Of a DNA stretch of 64,000 nt, positions 33,637 to 43,768 are shown piece after piece. Position numbers and translations under genes: made by a program. The stretch is taken from assembly GCA_031835245.1 (NCBI GenBank), contig JAVKOQ010000084.1, positions 28,501 to 92,500 on the forward strand, given 5' to 3'. The notes under the pieces are model-generated. The model saw nothing but the letters and a program-made list of their open reading frames with translations. It was not told the origin of the DNA and made no database searches. Positions within the stretch are counted from its first letter, which is position 1. Each line of letters begins with the position of its first letter. The DNA is from Balamuthia mandrillaris. Its lineage: Eukaryota > Discosea > Longamoebia > Balamuthiidae.

Positions 33637-36600
33637 ATGGGCTGTTGGAAGGGGAGGTTTTGGCGGTGGTGGTTGGTCTGGACCGTCTTATACGGTCTGA
33701 CGGTGAACGGCCAGTTCTTCTTCCCAACAACCGACATCGAGGTTTGCAGAAGAGAAGAGTGCGTGACATTGTTCCTTCTTTATCCCTCAGCGACGTGCTC
33801 CGCTGACTTGAACTTTAAAAAGCTGCGATGTGAAGATATTGGTGAAAGCTTATCTTACCAATGAAGGGCACAACTGGGAGCTAGAATACACGCTGGATGA
33901 TGGTAAAACCTTTCTTTCTTTCCAATTGCAAGCCGTTAACAACTAGCGACAAAGACGTAAGTTTCAAGGATCAGTATGACCGCACATGGAAAGCAGCCGA
34001 ACCTATCCAGCTCCGTCTTCGTCGCACCCTGTCACGAATAGGTCCTCCTTTCGTTTCTCTTTCATGCTAACTCTTTCTTTTGCTTCCGCTGAAACAGACT
34101 CTGTCTCACTTTAACAGAATACGGAATGACCTACGAAGGAGCCTACAAGAACGCATACGAAGTTCGAACGGGACGGACTTCCTCCGAGCGTTGTCCCGCC
34201 GATCGCGTGTGCTGCCCCAACGACGCCTCCTTCTTCCCTCTCATCGGCTCCGAGAGTTACTTGGCCCAAAACCAAACTCTCTATCGCTCCTTCTCCGTCG
34301 GAAGAGGCAGCTGGGTCTATGCCGTCGAGGTCACCGCCACGCAGGGAACCGCCTTTGAGAGCTTGCGTCTAAGCAACCTCAACCCCTCCGACTCGATGCC
34401 CAGTTTAACCGCTCAAGTCTCCAGCAGTTCGCTGGTGCTCTCCTCGTTTGCCGACTTTAGTCCCTTTCGCTTGGTTTCATCGGAGGAGGAGAGCAAGGAG
34501 AAGGCCTTTGTGGTGCCGCTGCACTGGTTCGGCACCGACGTGAACAGGATCGGCATGACCAAACAGAGTTGGATGAACCACAAGCGATGCGAGGCTTCTC
34601 CTGAAACCTCATCGCTTACCGCTGTCGATGGAGGTTCCAGGTTTGCTTTTCATCTTTAACGGGAAGCTAGCGCTTCAGTCTTCTAACCACTAGTGTTGTT
34701 GTGTCGTACGAAGATATGATCAGTTTTCAAAGTTTCGAGGAGACACGGTGAATACTCTGGCAGAAGGGTGTCTGCTCATACCAGAGCTCTCATTCACTGA
34801 TCCCAGTAAACCTTCGCAGCTTAAACAGGTTTTTGCGTTCGCTTCCGCTTCCTGTTTGCAATGCTTCTCACTCTGTTCTTTCTCTCTCTCTTTATAGTCG
34901 TTTGACTGCGAAAACGTTGGCTCGCTAAGGGTTATGATGGAACTCTCTACGAGTTCCTTTCGGCTGAGAGCTTTGTTTGGCCGTCCTTTCATAACCGTTC
35001 GTGCTCTTCGCTCTCTTCTCGCTGCTTTATCGTCTTGTTCTTTTCTGACTTTCAACAAAAAAAGGCATCGGGCGTGTTTCCCATCCAAGAAGGCGATACC
35101 CAAGCTTTGTTATGTAAGCACAAGCGTTCGTTTGTCTGGTTGTTCTTTCGTTTCTGTCTCTTCTGATGACTATGGTTTCCTTCTTCTTCGCGGATGCAGA
35201 CATTGATTGCAGCAACCAGGGAGATAGCACAAGCGTTTTTGAGTTTCAGCCGGTGAGATGTTGCATAGAGCTGGCTAGTCGCTTGCAAATGGATTGTGAG
35301 GTTGACCTTCTTCTTCCCCTTCTTCCTCTCCTGTTTCATTCTGTGCGCAGGAAAAGCTAAAAGAGTGAGTGTAGAGTGTTTCATTTGCGCGTGCCCTCTC
35401 CAGAACTATCGACAAAGACGAAACCGCACGAGTGATATTCACGATCCATAACGAGGTCCTTCTTTCTTCTTCCGTTACAAGGTTTTTTGTCTTCTCATTC
35501 GTATGCGTCTTCGCCTTCGTCTTCTTCTTTCATTCGCACAACAAACAGGAAGCATTCAACACGAAAGGTTTCTGCCAGTTCGACATCGTGCAGCATGGTC
35601 TCACCGAACTCACTCATCAAGTAAACTTTAGCACTCAGGTCATCCCCATTGCTCCGCCTCCCGGTTCTATTCCTATCTCAGGTTTCTTCCTCCTTCATTC
35701 CTTCCTCCTTCCTCCTTCTGACTGGTTTCTAAGTGCGTTCCTATCTTAAAAAACAACCAACAAAAAGATGATGAGAGTTGTGCTCCACCAAAAAGAGTGG
35801 TACAAATGGGAGGGCAAAAGTACTGTCAACCTGCATGCACACCCGACCAGAACTTTCATGAGCCAACGCAAGCATGCCTCCCAGTGGATTGCGTCCTGAA
35901 ATACCTCGGCACGCGCAACTGGTATGACGCCAACCAAGGTCGTTGCGTACCTGCTGCCATTTGCGAGGATGATCAAGTATTGTCGTTTTCTAGCTTTACC
36001 CCACGAAGCATGTGCTAACTTTCTGTGGTGTGCTGAAAAAAAGGTGTTTGATGAGTTGAACAATGAATGTGACAAGAACTTACCGCCTGACTTTGAAAGT
36101 GGAAGCACGTCCTCAGCACATAGTAACGATGATAACGGTGGCATCAGTCCTGTTCCTCCAACTAAGGTTTCTATTTATGTTCTTGTTCTCGCTCTTCTTC
36201 CTTCCTTCTTCCTCTTCTTCTAGTTTTTCTAGTTCTTCTTCTAGTTCTTCTTTTTCTTCTTCTTTCCCTCATTGCTCTCTTCAGTTGTTGATTTTCGTAT
36301 TATTGCTTTTGTTTGTTTATAGGTGGTGGATTGTGGTCCAAATGGCCGTTTGATGGCCAACAACCTGAGTTGCGAGTGCAATAAAGGTTGGAGCAACGAA
36401 CCGAATCAAGACATATTTACGTACGTGTGGTGCACGCGCCATGGCAAAGACCTCGCTGGTTTCCAAGACTCATCGGAAGATCCTCAGCCAAACACCACGG
36501 TTTCCTTCTTTCCTTGCTTCCTTTCTTACATCGTCCCTCTTCCTTTGACTTCATGCTTACATCTTTCTTGCTTTCTCTTCTTATTGCTCTCCCTCTTCCT

Positions 36601-37194
36601 CTTGCTTTACAGATTATCGGAGTGTTCATCGGAGTTGTGGTAGGTTGCTGTTTGCTCTGCGGAGTTGGGTGTGGGCTGTTGTGGAAACGAAAGCAGTTAA
36701 GAGCAAGAAAGAAGAAGAGGAAAGCATTAGCAGCAATAGAACAGAGGGAACAAGACCTTCTCTCCAGAGTGGCAGCCATGTTGCCTGCTGGATGGAACAT
36801 TGTTGATATTAGAGCGTCCGATATCACTTTAAAGAAAGAAGGCAAAGGAGATGATAGCACCACTAAAAAGCAGAAAGAAGAAGACGATGAATTGGAAAGT
36901 GGAGAAAGAGACAAGAGTGTGGAAGAAGAATGCGTCGTTGATTCGACGATAGAGAACAAGGAGGAGAAGAAAAAGAAAGAAAAGGGGAAAGAGAGAATAA
37001 TGATAAATACTCCTTCTCCGGGAGTAACATCTTTACCACTCACTCGCGGAAGAAGAGCACCAAGTAATGGCTTGTTGAGACTTGTTGTTGGCTATGAAGA
37101 AGAAGAACAAAAAGAAGAAGAAAACGAGGAGAAAGCTGAAGATGGAAACGGTGAAAAAGACTCGTACGTTGAGAAAGAAAACAATTGTACATAG
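33637..37194 (+). CDS. HAP2: HAP2/GCS1-like gamete fusogen, type I membrane protein
   Basis: Fifteen exons in consistent phase: 33637-33770, 33823-33902, 33955-34041, 34118-34640, 34714-34828, 34898-34996, 35065-35113, 35200-35252, 35351-35364, 35404-35455, 35549-35681, 35768-35976, 36044-36166, 36323-36499, 36613-37194. Signal peptide (WRWWLVWTVLYGLTVNG), then a Cys-bearing ectodomain with PIQLRLRRTLSRIEYGMTYE, CPADRVCCPND, SFSVGRGSWVYAVEVTAT, NRIGMTKQSWMNHKRC and YIDCSNQG, in the order of HAP2 domains I-III. A Cys-rich stalk precedes one membrane span (IIGVFIGVVVGCCLLCGVGCGLLW) and a highly charged 170-residue cytoplasmic tail. HAP2 is a class II-type fusogen that merges gamete membranes. 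Assignment rests on motif order and topology, not on a search. Confidence 0.7.
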
Positions 37195-37284
37195 AACAAA
37201 AAAAAGTTCAACACAAAAACTCGTCAATTAAAAAAATAAATAAAAGAATGGGGGAGAGAGAGGATTGCTTTTCTGATGTTGTTT

Positions 37285-39218
37285 CTACATGTTCATGAAC
37301 CGAAGAGAGCGATTCTCTCTTTGCCGATGCTTTGTGTTGGAGAAAGGCATTGTGCCACCTCCACACAAACACCGCTGAAGGCAGTAAAGAAAACCTGTCG
37401 CTAAAGAAAGAATCGTCACCCATTTGATCACTCTTCTTTGCGTACTTGTTCTCTTTGCATCCAAACGCCTGGAGTTGTGAAAAACAAAAAGAAAAAAGCC
37501 GATTATAAAAATTAGTAGCAAAGAAAAAAGTAAAATTAGAGAGCAGAACAAGAAGAAAAGCGTACATGGCTTGGTATTCATCCCAGTAAAGAACAGCATT
37601 CGCCTGTCCGTCTGGCAGTTCAAAAGCGGAAGGATGCGGGAAGAGCGAATTGTACAAGTCACGAATGTAACGCAGCACTCTCCTGCTTGAAGGCTTTGTG
37701 TGATCAATGTCATCATTGACGCAAACAAACTTTCTGGGATGTTCCCGAATGCCATCCAACATGCGTTGAGCGCTGGTGGCGTTGCCTGAGAGCATGACAA
37801 AGGCGACGTCGTCCGTGCCCTGAACCTCGTACTTGTTCTTGGAGCGAGAGACTTGGTGGTTGTAGAGCTGGTTCATTACCTCTTCGCAAGAGAGCAGTTC
37901 TTCTTTGTTGATGCGAATGGGATCTATTTCTTCTTCGATATATTCTTCTTCCTCTTGTTTCTCTGTTTGCTTATCCTCGTTTTCGTTTTGTTGTTGTTCT
38001 TGTTGCTCCTGATTTGGCAATTCCACAGCCTGAGCAACGCCTTCATTTTGTGTATTCGCTTCTTCTCGTTCTCGTTCTTGTTGTCCTTCTTGTTGCTCTT
38101 GTTCGTGTTCTACCTCTTCTCGGGTTAATTCGGGAGGATGGATTTGGTCTTCCTTGTCTTCTTGTTGTTGCTGTTGTTCTTCTTGTTGTGCTTGTTCTTG
38201 AGGAAGGGCGCAAAGATGGAGGGGATCCTTCAACTTTGCCTTAAAGTCATTCCACGTGCTTTCGCTCAACGGGGAGCCATAAAGTCGCGTGGCCAGAGTG
38301 CGGAGCTCGTTATAGTCCAAATCACCAGAGCCATCGCCATCGAACCTCTGCCAAACGTCTTCAAACTCAAAGCCTGCTTTCTCGTGTATGAGAAAGTAGA
38401 AGTAGGAGAAGGCATATTGCATGTCTTTTGGACTGCGAAAACGATGAGAGGAAGTCTCTGCGAAATGTTCTGGCCAACGGGCTTGCAGTCTCTCCATCAC
38501 TTGGATGTCTATCATATGAGGCATGTGTGCGATAACATTTCTGGCTGAGGGACCAAACTCTTGGTCGAGCAAAGAGTTGACGAAGCGAAGAGAATCTCCA
38601 AATGTGTCCAACAGTTGTCGTCGTCGCTTATTATTATTGTTGTTGTTTGCGTTTTGTTCTTCTAGTTGTTGTTTTTCTTCTTCTTTACCCCATTCAGAAC
38701 GTTCCCAAGGAAATAGAGAAGGCGGAGGTTGATTCTTCAGCTTCTTCTCTAATTCTGCCCAGTAGCTTTGTGATTGATGAGGAGATTCTAGAGGAAACGA
38801 AGAAATCAAATCGGATTCACGAGAAAGAGGCACCGGCTCTTTGGCCAATAGCCGACGCAAGTTTCTTGCGCGTTCCAAAGCTGCTTTTAAGGCTTGCGCT
38901 TCTTCGCTGAGTTTTCCTTCTACTATGTGTTCTTCTACTACGTTCTGTGTTGCTCTTTCTTCATTATTCACTAGTTGTTGTTGCTCCGCATCGTTATCGT
39001 CCATCTCTTGTTCTTCTGTCGGTGTTGTTGCTTCCGCAGCATCTGTCGTGTGGTCTTGTTGTATTGTTGGTGGAGGTAACAAGCCAGCTCGCAACACGAT
39101 GTTGTATTCTGTTTCCACGTCGTTTTCGGACGTTTTAATAGAGATGGCTACATCCTGTCGTGTCACATTGCTTTTAAAAAGTCAGTAACACATAAATAGG
39201 GGAGATCTTTGCTTTGTT

Positions 39219-39256
<38 letters not shown>

Positions 39257-40497
39257 TGTGAGAGCGAGATGAGCTAACCGATGAAAAGTGAGAGTCATGA
39301 GTTTATGCTTTTGTGAGATAGTGGCGGAACGAATCAAATCAGAATCCTCATGAGAGCCATCAACGATGCGTGCCTCATGTACAAGTCCACTGAGTCCAAC
39401 GTATGCTGCCAAGACATCACCAGGTATTTCTACCACTGCTCCGCTCTATATTTTCAAAACCAGAAATGATACATTTTGTAAGAAAAAAAACATAGGAGGA
39501 ACGCAAGAAATAGAATATAACCTCTGTGACGTTGGCACCATACACGTTGGAAATAACGGTTTCGACGCCACAATCTCCTGCATCCATACCACAGTCTTTG
39601 TTCTTGCAAGGCTCATCGCAGTACTTGTCTCCTATCCAACTTTTTTTGTCGTAGGTTTTGTTACTCAGCTAGAGAGTAGAGTAGAAAGAAAAGCTTTGAG
39701 TACGAACCTGTCAGGACATCCCCAGCTACAGTATTGGTTGGCCTCTGAATTCTTTGACCCTGTCATATGTTATAAGTGAGAGAGAGCAGAGAGCAGAGAG
39801 CAGAGAGCAGAGAGCAGAGAGCAGAGAGCAGAGAGCAGAGAGCAGAGGCAGAGAGCAGAGAGCAGAGGCGAGAAAGAGAGCAGAGAGCGAGACAGAGCAG
39901 AGGAGAGAGCAGAGAGCAGAGAGCAGAGAGCAGAGAGCAGAGAGCAGAGAGAGAATTAACTTACAAGGAAAAGACCATCCACCGCCCACACCTTGATTAG
40001 GAGCAACTCCCACACAATCTCCTCCATCCCAACTGCAGGCACTGACATTGCAAGCCACATCACAATACCCATCTTTAATCCAACCAGCAGGACATCCAGG
40101 AGCACAGTCAGGAACAGGCCATGCCAAAAAGACCTTTTGTCCTTTGCCCTGTGTATAAAAGTCGTCCGGCCATATGGGAGAAGAAAAGAGTGTGTCATCG
40201 TTGAGATAGAGAAACTTATCGGAGAGACCGGGAATACGATGGAGGTGAGCCTCTATTGCGGGAGAGGAGAAGGTAGGGAGGTGGCTCTTGTTGAGGAAGA
40301 TCATGTCGTGGGTGATGAGGCGGATGCGAGGATGGGAGAGGTCCAGCCAGTAGGGAATCTGGCCGTTGGTTACCACGTAGATGTTGCGCACCCACGGTGC
40401 ATTGAGTTCCAAGGAACGAAGGGAGTAACGCAAGTCTTCGTTGTCTGTGTTGCGTTCATTTTTTTTTTTGTGTTATTGTCTCTTAGATTTTATGTTT

Positions 40498-40539
<42 letters not shown>

Positions 40540-40849
40540 GCTATCAATCTATCTAACTCTCTCTCTCCTTCACTCTTCGTTTCTAGTTTTCTTGTTTTCT
40601 TTGCCCTGCTTCCATAGGCTTCTCTCAAACTAACAAAACAAACCTATGAAACGGCTGAGAGAGTCGCTGTCACGATAACAATTTTGGGAGGCAGCATCAG
40701 CTGTGGCAGAGGCAGATGAAGTTGTTGCCGCTGCATCGTTATTGTTGTCGTTGTGGTTATTGCGTTTGTCGGCACTAGTCTCTCCGTTCTCTTCATCCTT
40801 TGGAGTGCACAAGTCTTACCAAGCAAGAGTAAGTATGAAAAGAGACTAC

Positions 40850-40897
<48 letters not shown>

Positions 40898-41397
40898 AGC
40901 TATTATCGCCTAGCATGCTCTTCGTCCGCGCGATGGCTGGTTCACCGCAGAAACAGAAGAAGAAAAGAAAAAAAAGCAACATTCCAAACAGAGCAATGAG
41001 ACACAAGCAACAAAAAGAAGGAGAAGAACAAGAACAAGATGATAGTAATGAAACACAAGAGCAAAAGGGAGCAAGAGAAGCTAGAGAACGGGAACGAAGA
41101 AGCAAAAGCATACGAACCTTCAAGCAGGCGCGGGTCGCTGCCATTCACCCACGTGTACACCACATCGATCTCCGGAGCGCAGAGCTTGTCCTCAAAGGAG
41201 CGACCCACAATGTTGTTCCGCCAATCCCGGAAGAAGAGCGAGGAGGGGGAGGAGTAGGCAGCGTTGTCCAGCATGTGGTCCACGATGGAGAAGGTGGTGT
41301 TGAGGAGGAAGAGCATGCCCACCACGCAAGCGGCCATGCCCCACCGCGTGGACAGGAACGTCAGGAACTTGCGTTGCACCAGCTTGCGCAGCGTCAT
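37285..41397 (-). CDS. Stealth-family GlcNAc-1-phosphotransferase (GNPTAB-like) with LNR repeats and EF-hand
   Basis: Golgi-type enzyme transferring GlcNAc-1-phosphate to glycoprotein mannose or to glycans. The start at 41397 gives a type II anchor ([23 protein letters not shown]), then CR1 [12 protein letters not shown]. After an exon ending [12 protein letters not shown] comes CR2 [40 protein letters not shown] and [11 protein letters not shown]. Two LNR modules follow ([20 protein letters not shown]...DGGDC and [13 protein letters not shown]...DAGDC), then a long Q/E-rich exon (about 39170-37570) with CR3/CR4-type segments, an EF-hand ([13 protein letters not shown]), CVNDDIDH and a final exon with a second hydrophobic segment ([18 protein letters not shown]). 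This architecture mirrors animal GNPTAB. Introns contain GA and GAGAGCA repeats. Confidence 0.9.
39778..39952. repeat. (GAGAGCA)n heptamer minisatellite in Stealth-gene intron
   Basis: About 175 bases dominated by the heptamer GAGAGCA, with a few shortened units, lying between the two LNR exons. Confidence 0.9.
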
Positions 41398-41910
41398 TTC
41401 TCTCGCTCTCCTCTAGAGTTCTCTTCCCTCTCCTCACAGAGAGAAAATCTTTCTTTCTTTTTGTGTCTAAAATGCGCGAACTACCCCTCGTCCATTTCCC
41501 ATGTCGTCATGTAAATTTAGGCTATCATGTCGACATTTGCTGTTGTTACTCCATGTCGTCATTATCATTGATTTGGATCGCCTGTTCCGTGTCGACGTTG
41601 GAAAATATTCGTGTCGTCATTACAAAAGGGTTCCGATCTCTGCAACGATTTCGGGAATGAAGGGACCAATCGTCAAACGCCACATCATCGGTAAATATTA
41701 CAAACCCCTCGACTCATCGTCGACAGATAACAATTTACCGTTTCGCTATTTTCTTTCTTTCGTCGCCACTATTTTCTTCCCCTCTTCGAACACACCAACC
41801 ACAACAAAACACACAGACACACACCCCCCCTTTGGGCCGGCCTGTTGTTTTCACCGTTGGGCGACGATCACACACACACACACACACACACACTCACGCT
41901 AAATAAAATT
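41398..41910. promoter_or_regulatory. Divergent promoter with five TGTCG(T/A)C(A/G)T sites
   Basis: A 513-base gap between the Stealth and fimbrin starts. Decamers of form RTGTCGWCRT occur at 41501, 41527, 41553, 41589 and 41611 (the first three exactly 26 bases apart), plus CTGTCGACGA on the minus strand at about 41716-41725. The core TGTCGACA is palindromic and the set resembles variants of the CRE octamer TGACGTCA. A CA microsatellite (41871-41894) ends shortly before the fimbrin ATG. Confidence 0.6.
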
Positions 41911-43455
41911 ATGGCCTCTTACCAAGGACACGCGACCAGCTCTGCCAAGGTGCAGCAGGTGAAGAAGGGAGAGATCACTCACTCCTACAGCGAGGAGGAG
42001 AAGGAGGCCTTCACCGAGTACATCAACATGGCCCTCGGCAAGGACGCTGACCTGCGCCGCATCCTTCCCCTGAACGCCCAGGACGAGTCCCTCTTTGCAG
42101 GCGTGCACGACGGCCTGCTCCTCTGCAAGCTCATCAACGACGCCATCCCCGACACCATTGATGAGCGCGTCCTCAACAAGGGCGACATCAACACCTACAA
42201 GAAGCACGAGAACCAGACCGTGGCCATCAACTCTGCCAAGGCCATTGGCTGCAACGTCGTCAACATTGGCGCTCAGGATTTGATCGACGGCATCCCCCAC
42301 TTGGTGCTGGGCCTCATTTGGCAGATTGTCAAGATTGGGCTCTTCTCCAGGATCAACTTGGTCAACCACCCCGAGCTCTACCGCCTCCTCGAGGAGGGCG
42401 AGACCATCGAGGACCTCTTGAAGCTCCCCATCGAGGAGATCCTGCTCCGCTGGGTGAACTACCACCTCAAGAACGCCGGCTGGCCCAAGAGGGTCAACAA
42501 CTTTAGCGGCGACATCAAGGACGGCACTGCCTACACCGTCCTCCTCGCCCAGATCGCCCCCAAGCACTGCAACAGGGACCCCCTGAACGCCTCCAGCGAC
42601 CTCAAGCGTGCCGAGCTGGTGTTGGACAATGCCGACAAGCTTGGCTGCAGGAAGTTTGTGGCCCCCAGGGACATTGTGCGCGGCAACAAGAAGCTCAACT
42701 TGGCCTTTGTGGCCAACCTCTTCAACACCTGGCCCGCCCTGGAGCCCGTGGAGGACGTGGAGATCATCGAGGAGACCCGCGAGGAGAAGCAGTTCCGTAA
42801 CTGGATGAACAGCTTGGGTGTGGAGCCCTTCGTGAACAACCTCTACCTCGACCTCCGAGACGGCTTGGTCCTCATCCAGCTCTTCAAGCAGGTGGAGCCC
42901 GGCATTGTGGACGACAGCAAGGTCAACTGGAACCCCACCACCACCTGGAAGAAGCTCGAGAACGACAACTACGCCGTGGAGTTGGGCAAGCAGCTCAAGT
43001 TCTCCCTGGTCGGCATCCAAGGCAAGGATATCTTGGACGGCAACAAGACCCTCACCCTGGCTGTCGTCTGGCAGCTCATGAGGCACCACGTGCTCTCCAT
43101 CCTCAAGCGCCTCGGCGGTGGCCAGGCCATTGGAGACAATGACATTATCCGCTGGGCCAACGACAAGGTCAGGTCCGCCGGCAAGTCCTCCTCCATGGCC
43201 TCCTTCAAGGATAGCTCGCTCCGAGACAGCAAGTTTTTGATCGACTTGGTGGATGCCGTTCGCCCTGGTGCTGCCGACTACTCCCTGGTCTCTGACTCTA
43301 GGGACGACAAGGACCTGTTGTTGAACGCCAAGTACGCTGTGAGCTTGGCCAGAAAGATTGGCTGCTGCGTGTTTGCCCTGCCCGAGGACATTGTGGAGGA
43401 CAAGATGATCATGACCTTTGTGGCCACCGTCATGGCTGTTGACTTGGGTCACTAA
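41911..43455 (+). CDS. Fimbrin/plastin, actin-bundling protein without EF-hands
   Basis: Single exon, 514 residues, GC-rich codon use suggesting high expression. It consists of four calponin-homology domains (about 27-140, 155-270, 295-400, 415-514) arranged as two actin-binding pairs, for example LFAGVHDGLLLCKLINDAIPD, GLIWQIVKIGLF, LLRWVNYHLKNAGW and VVWQLMRHHVL. The canonical fimbrin has two EF-hands in front; here the CH1 region begins after only about 25 residues and there is no room for them, so bundling is probably calcium-independent. It acts in the cortical cytoskeleton, cross-linking filaments in parallel. The ATG follows a CA repeat and AAATAAAATT, a short A-rich leader. Confidence 0.96.
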   Translation: MASYQGHATSSAKVQQVKKGEITHSYSEEEKEAFTEYINMALGKDADLRRILPLNAQDESLFAGVHDGLLLCKLINDAIPDTIDERVLNKGDINTYKKHENQTVAINSAKAIGCNVVNIGAQDLIDGIPHLVLGLIWQIVKIGLFSRINLVNHPELYRLLEEGETIEDLLKLPIEEILLRWVNYHLKNAGWPKRVNNFSGDIKDGTAYTVLLAQIAPKHCNRDPLNASSDLKRAELVLDNADKLGCRKFVAPRDIVRGNKKLNLAFVANLFNTWPALEPVEDVEIIEETREEKQFRNWMNSLGVEPFVNNLYLDLRDGLVLIQLFKQVEPGIVDDSKVNWNPTTTWKKLENDNYAVELGKQLKFSLVGIQGKDILDGNKTLTLAVVWQLMRHHVLSILKRLGGGQAIGDNDIIRWANDKVRSAGKSSSMASFKDSSLRDSKFLIDLVDAVRPGAADYSLVSDSRDDKDLLLNAKYAVSLARKIGCCVFALPEDIVEDKMIMTFVATVMAVDLGH

Positions 43456-43768
43456 ATCTGTTCTCTCCCCCTTTCCTCTGTGGATGCTAGCCAACTTGGA
43501 AACTTGTGTACAGTTTAGTTTGTGTGTTCAAAAAAAAATAGAGAATAAACGATCCAAAAAAGTTAAACAGAAATAACAAAAGAATAATAGAGAAGAGAAG
43601 AGAACGATGAAGAGAAGAGAAGAAACCCGATGACGAACGAAGAGAATGGAAAAGATGAAGAAGAAGAGAAGAGAACAATGAAGCTAGCTTCGTCGGCTCA
43701 AAAGAGGAAGCAGAGGAAGTAGATTTGTTTCTGTACAAAGAGATATCAGCGAGAAGGAGTCAACGCGC
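43456..43768. other. Convergent spacer between fimbrin and ATG4
   Basis: About 310 bases between two 3' ends, with AGAGAAGA purine-rich sequence on the plus strand at about 43590-43680. No gene recognised. Confidence 0.4.

Noticed and set aside
39778-39952. Direct repeats that might suggest a CRISPR array
   Set aside because: Contiguous heptamer minisatellite without spacers, within a eukaryotic intron.
41899-43494. 531-codon open frame antisense to fimbrin
   Set aside because: Shadow of a GC-rich, strongly biased coding exon; no family resemblance and no start or splice logic.
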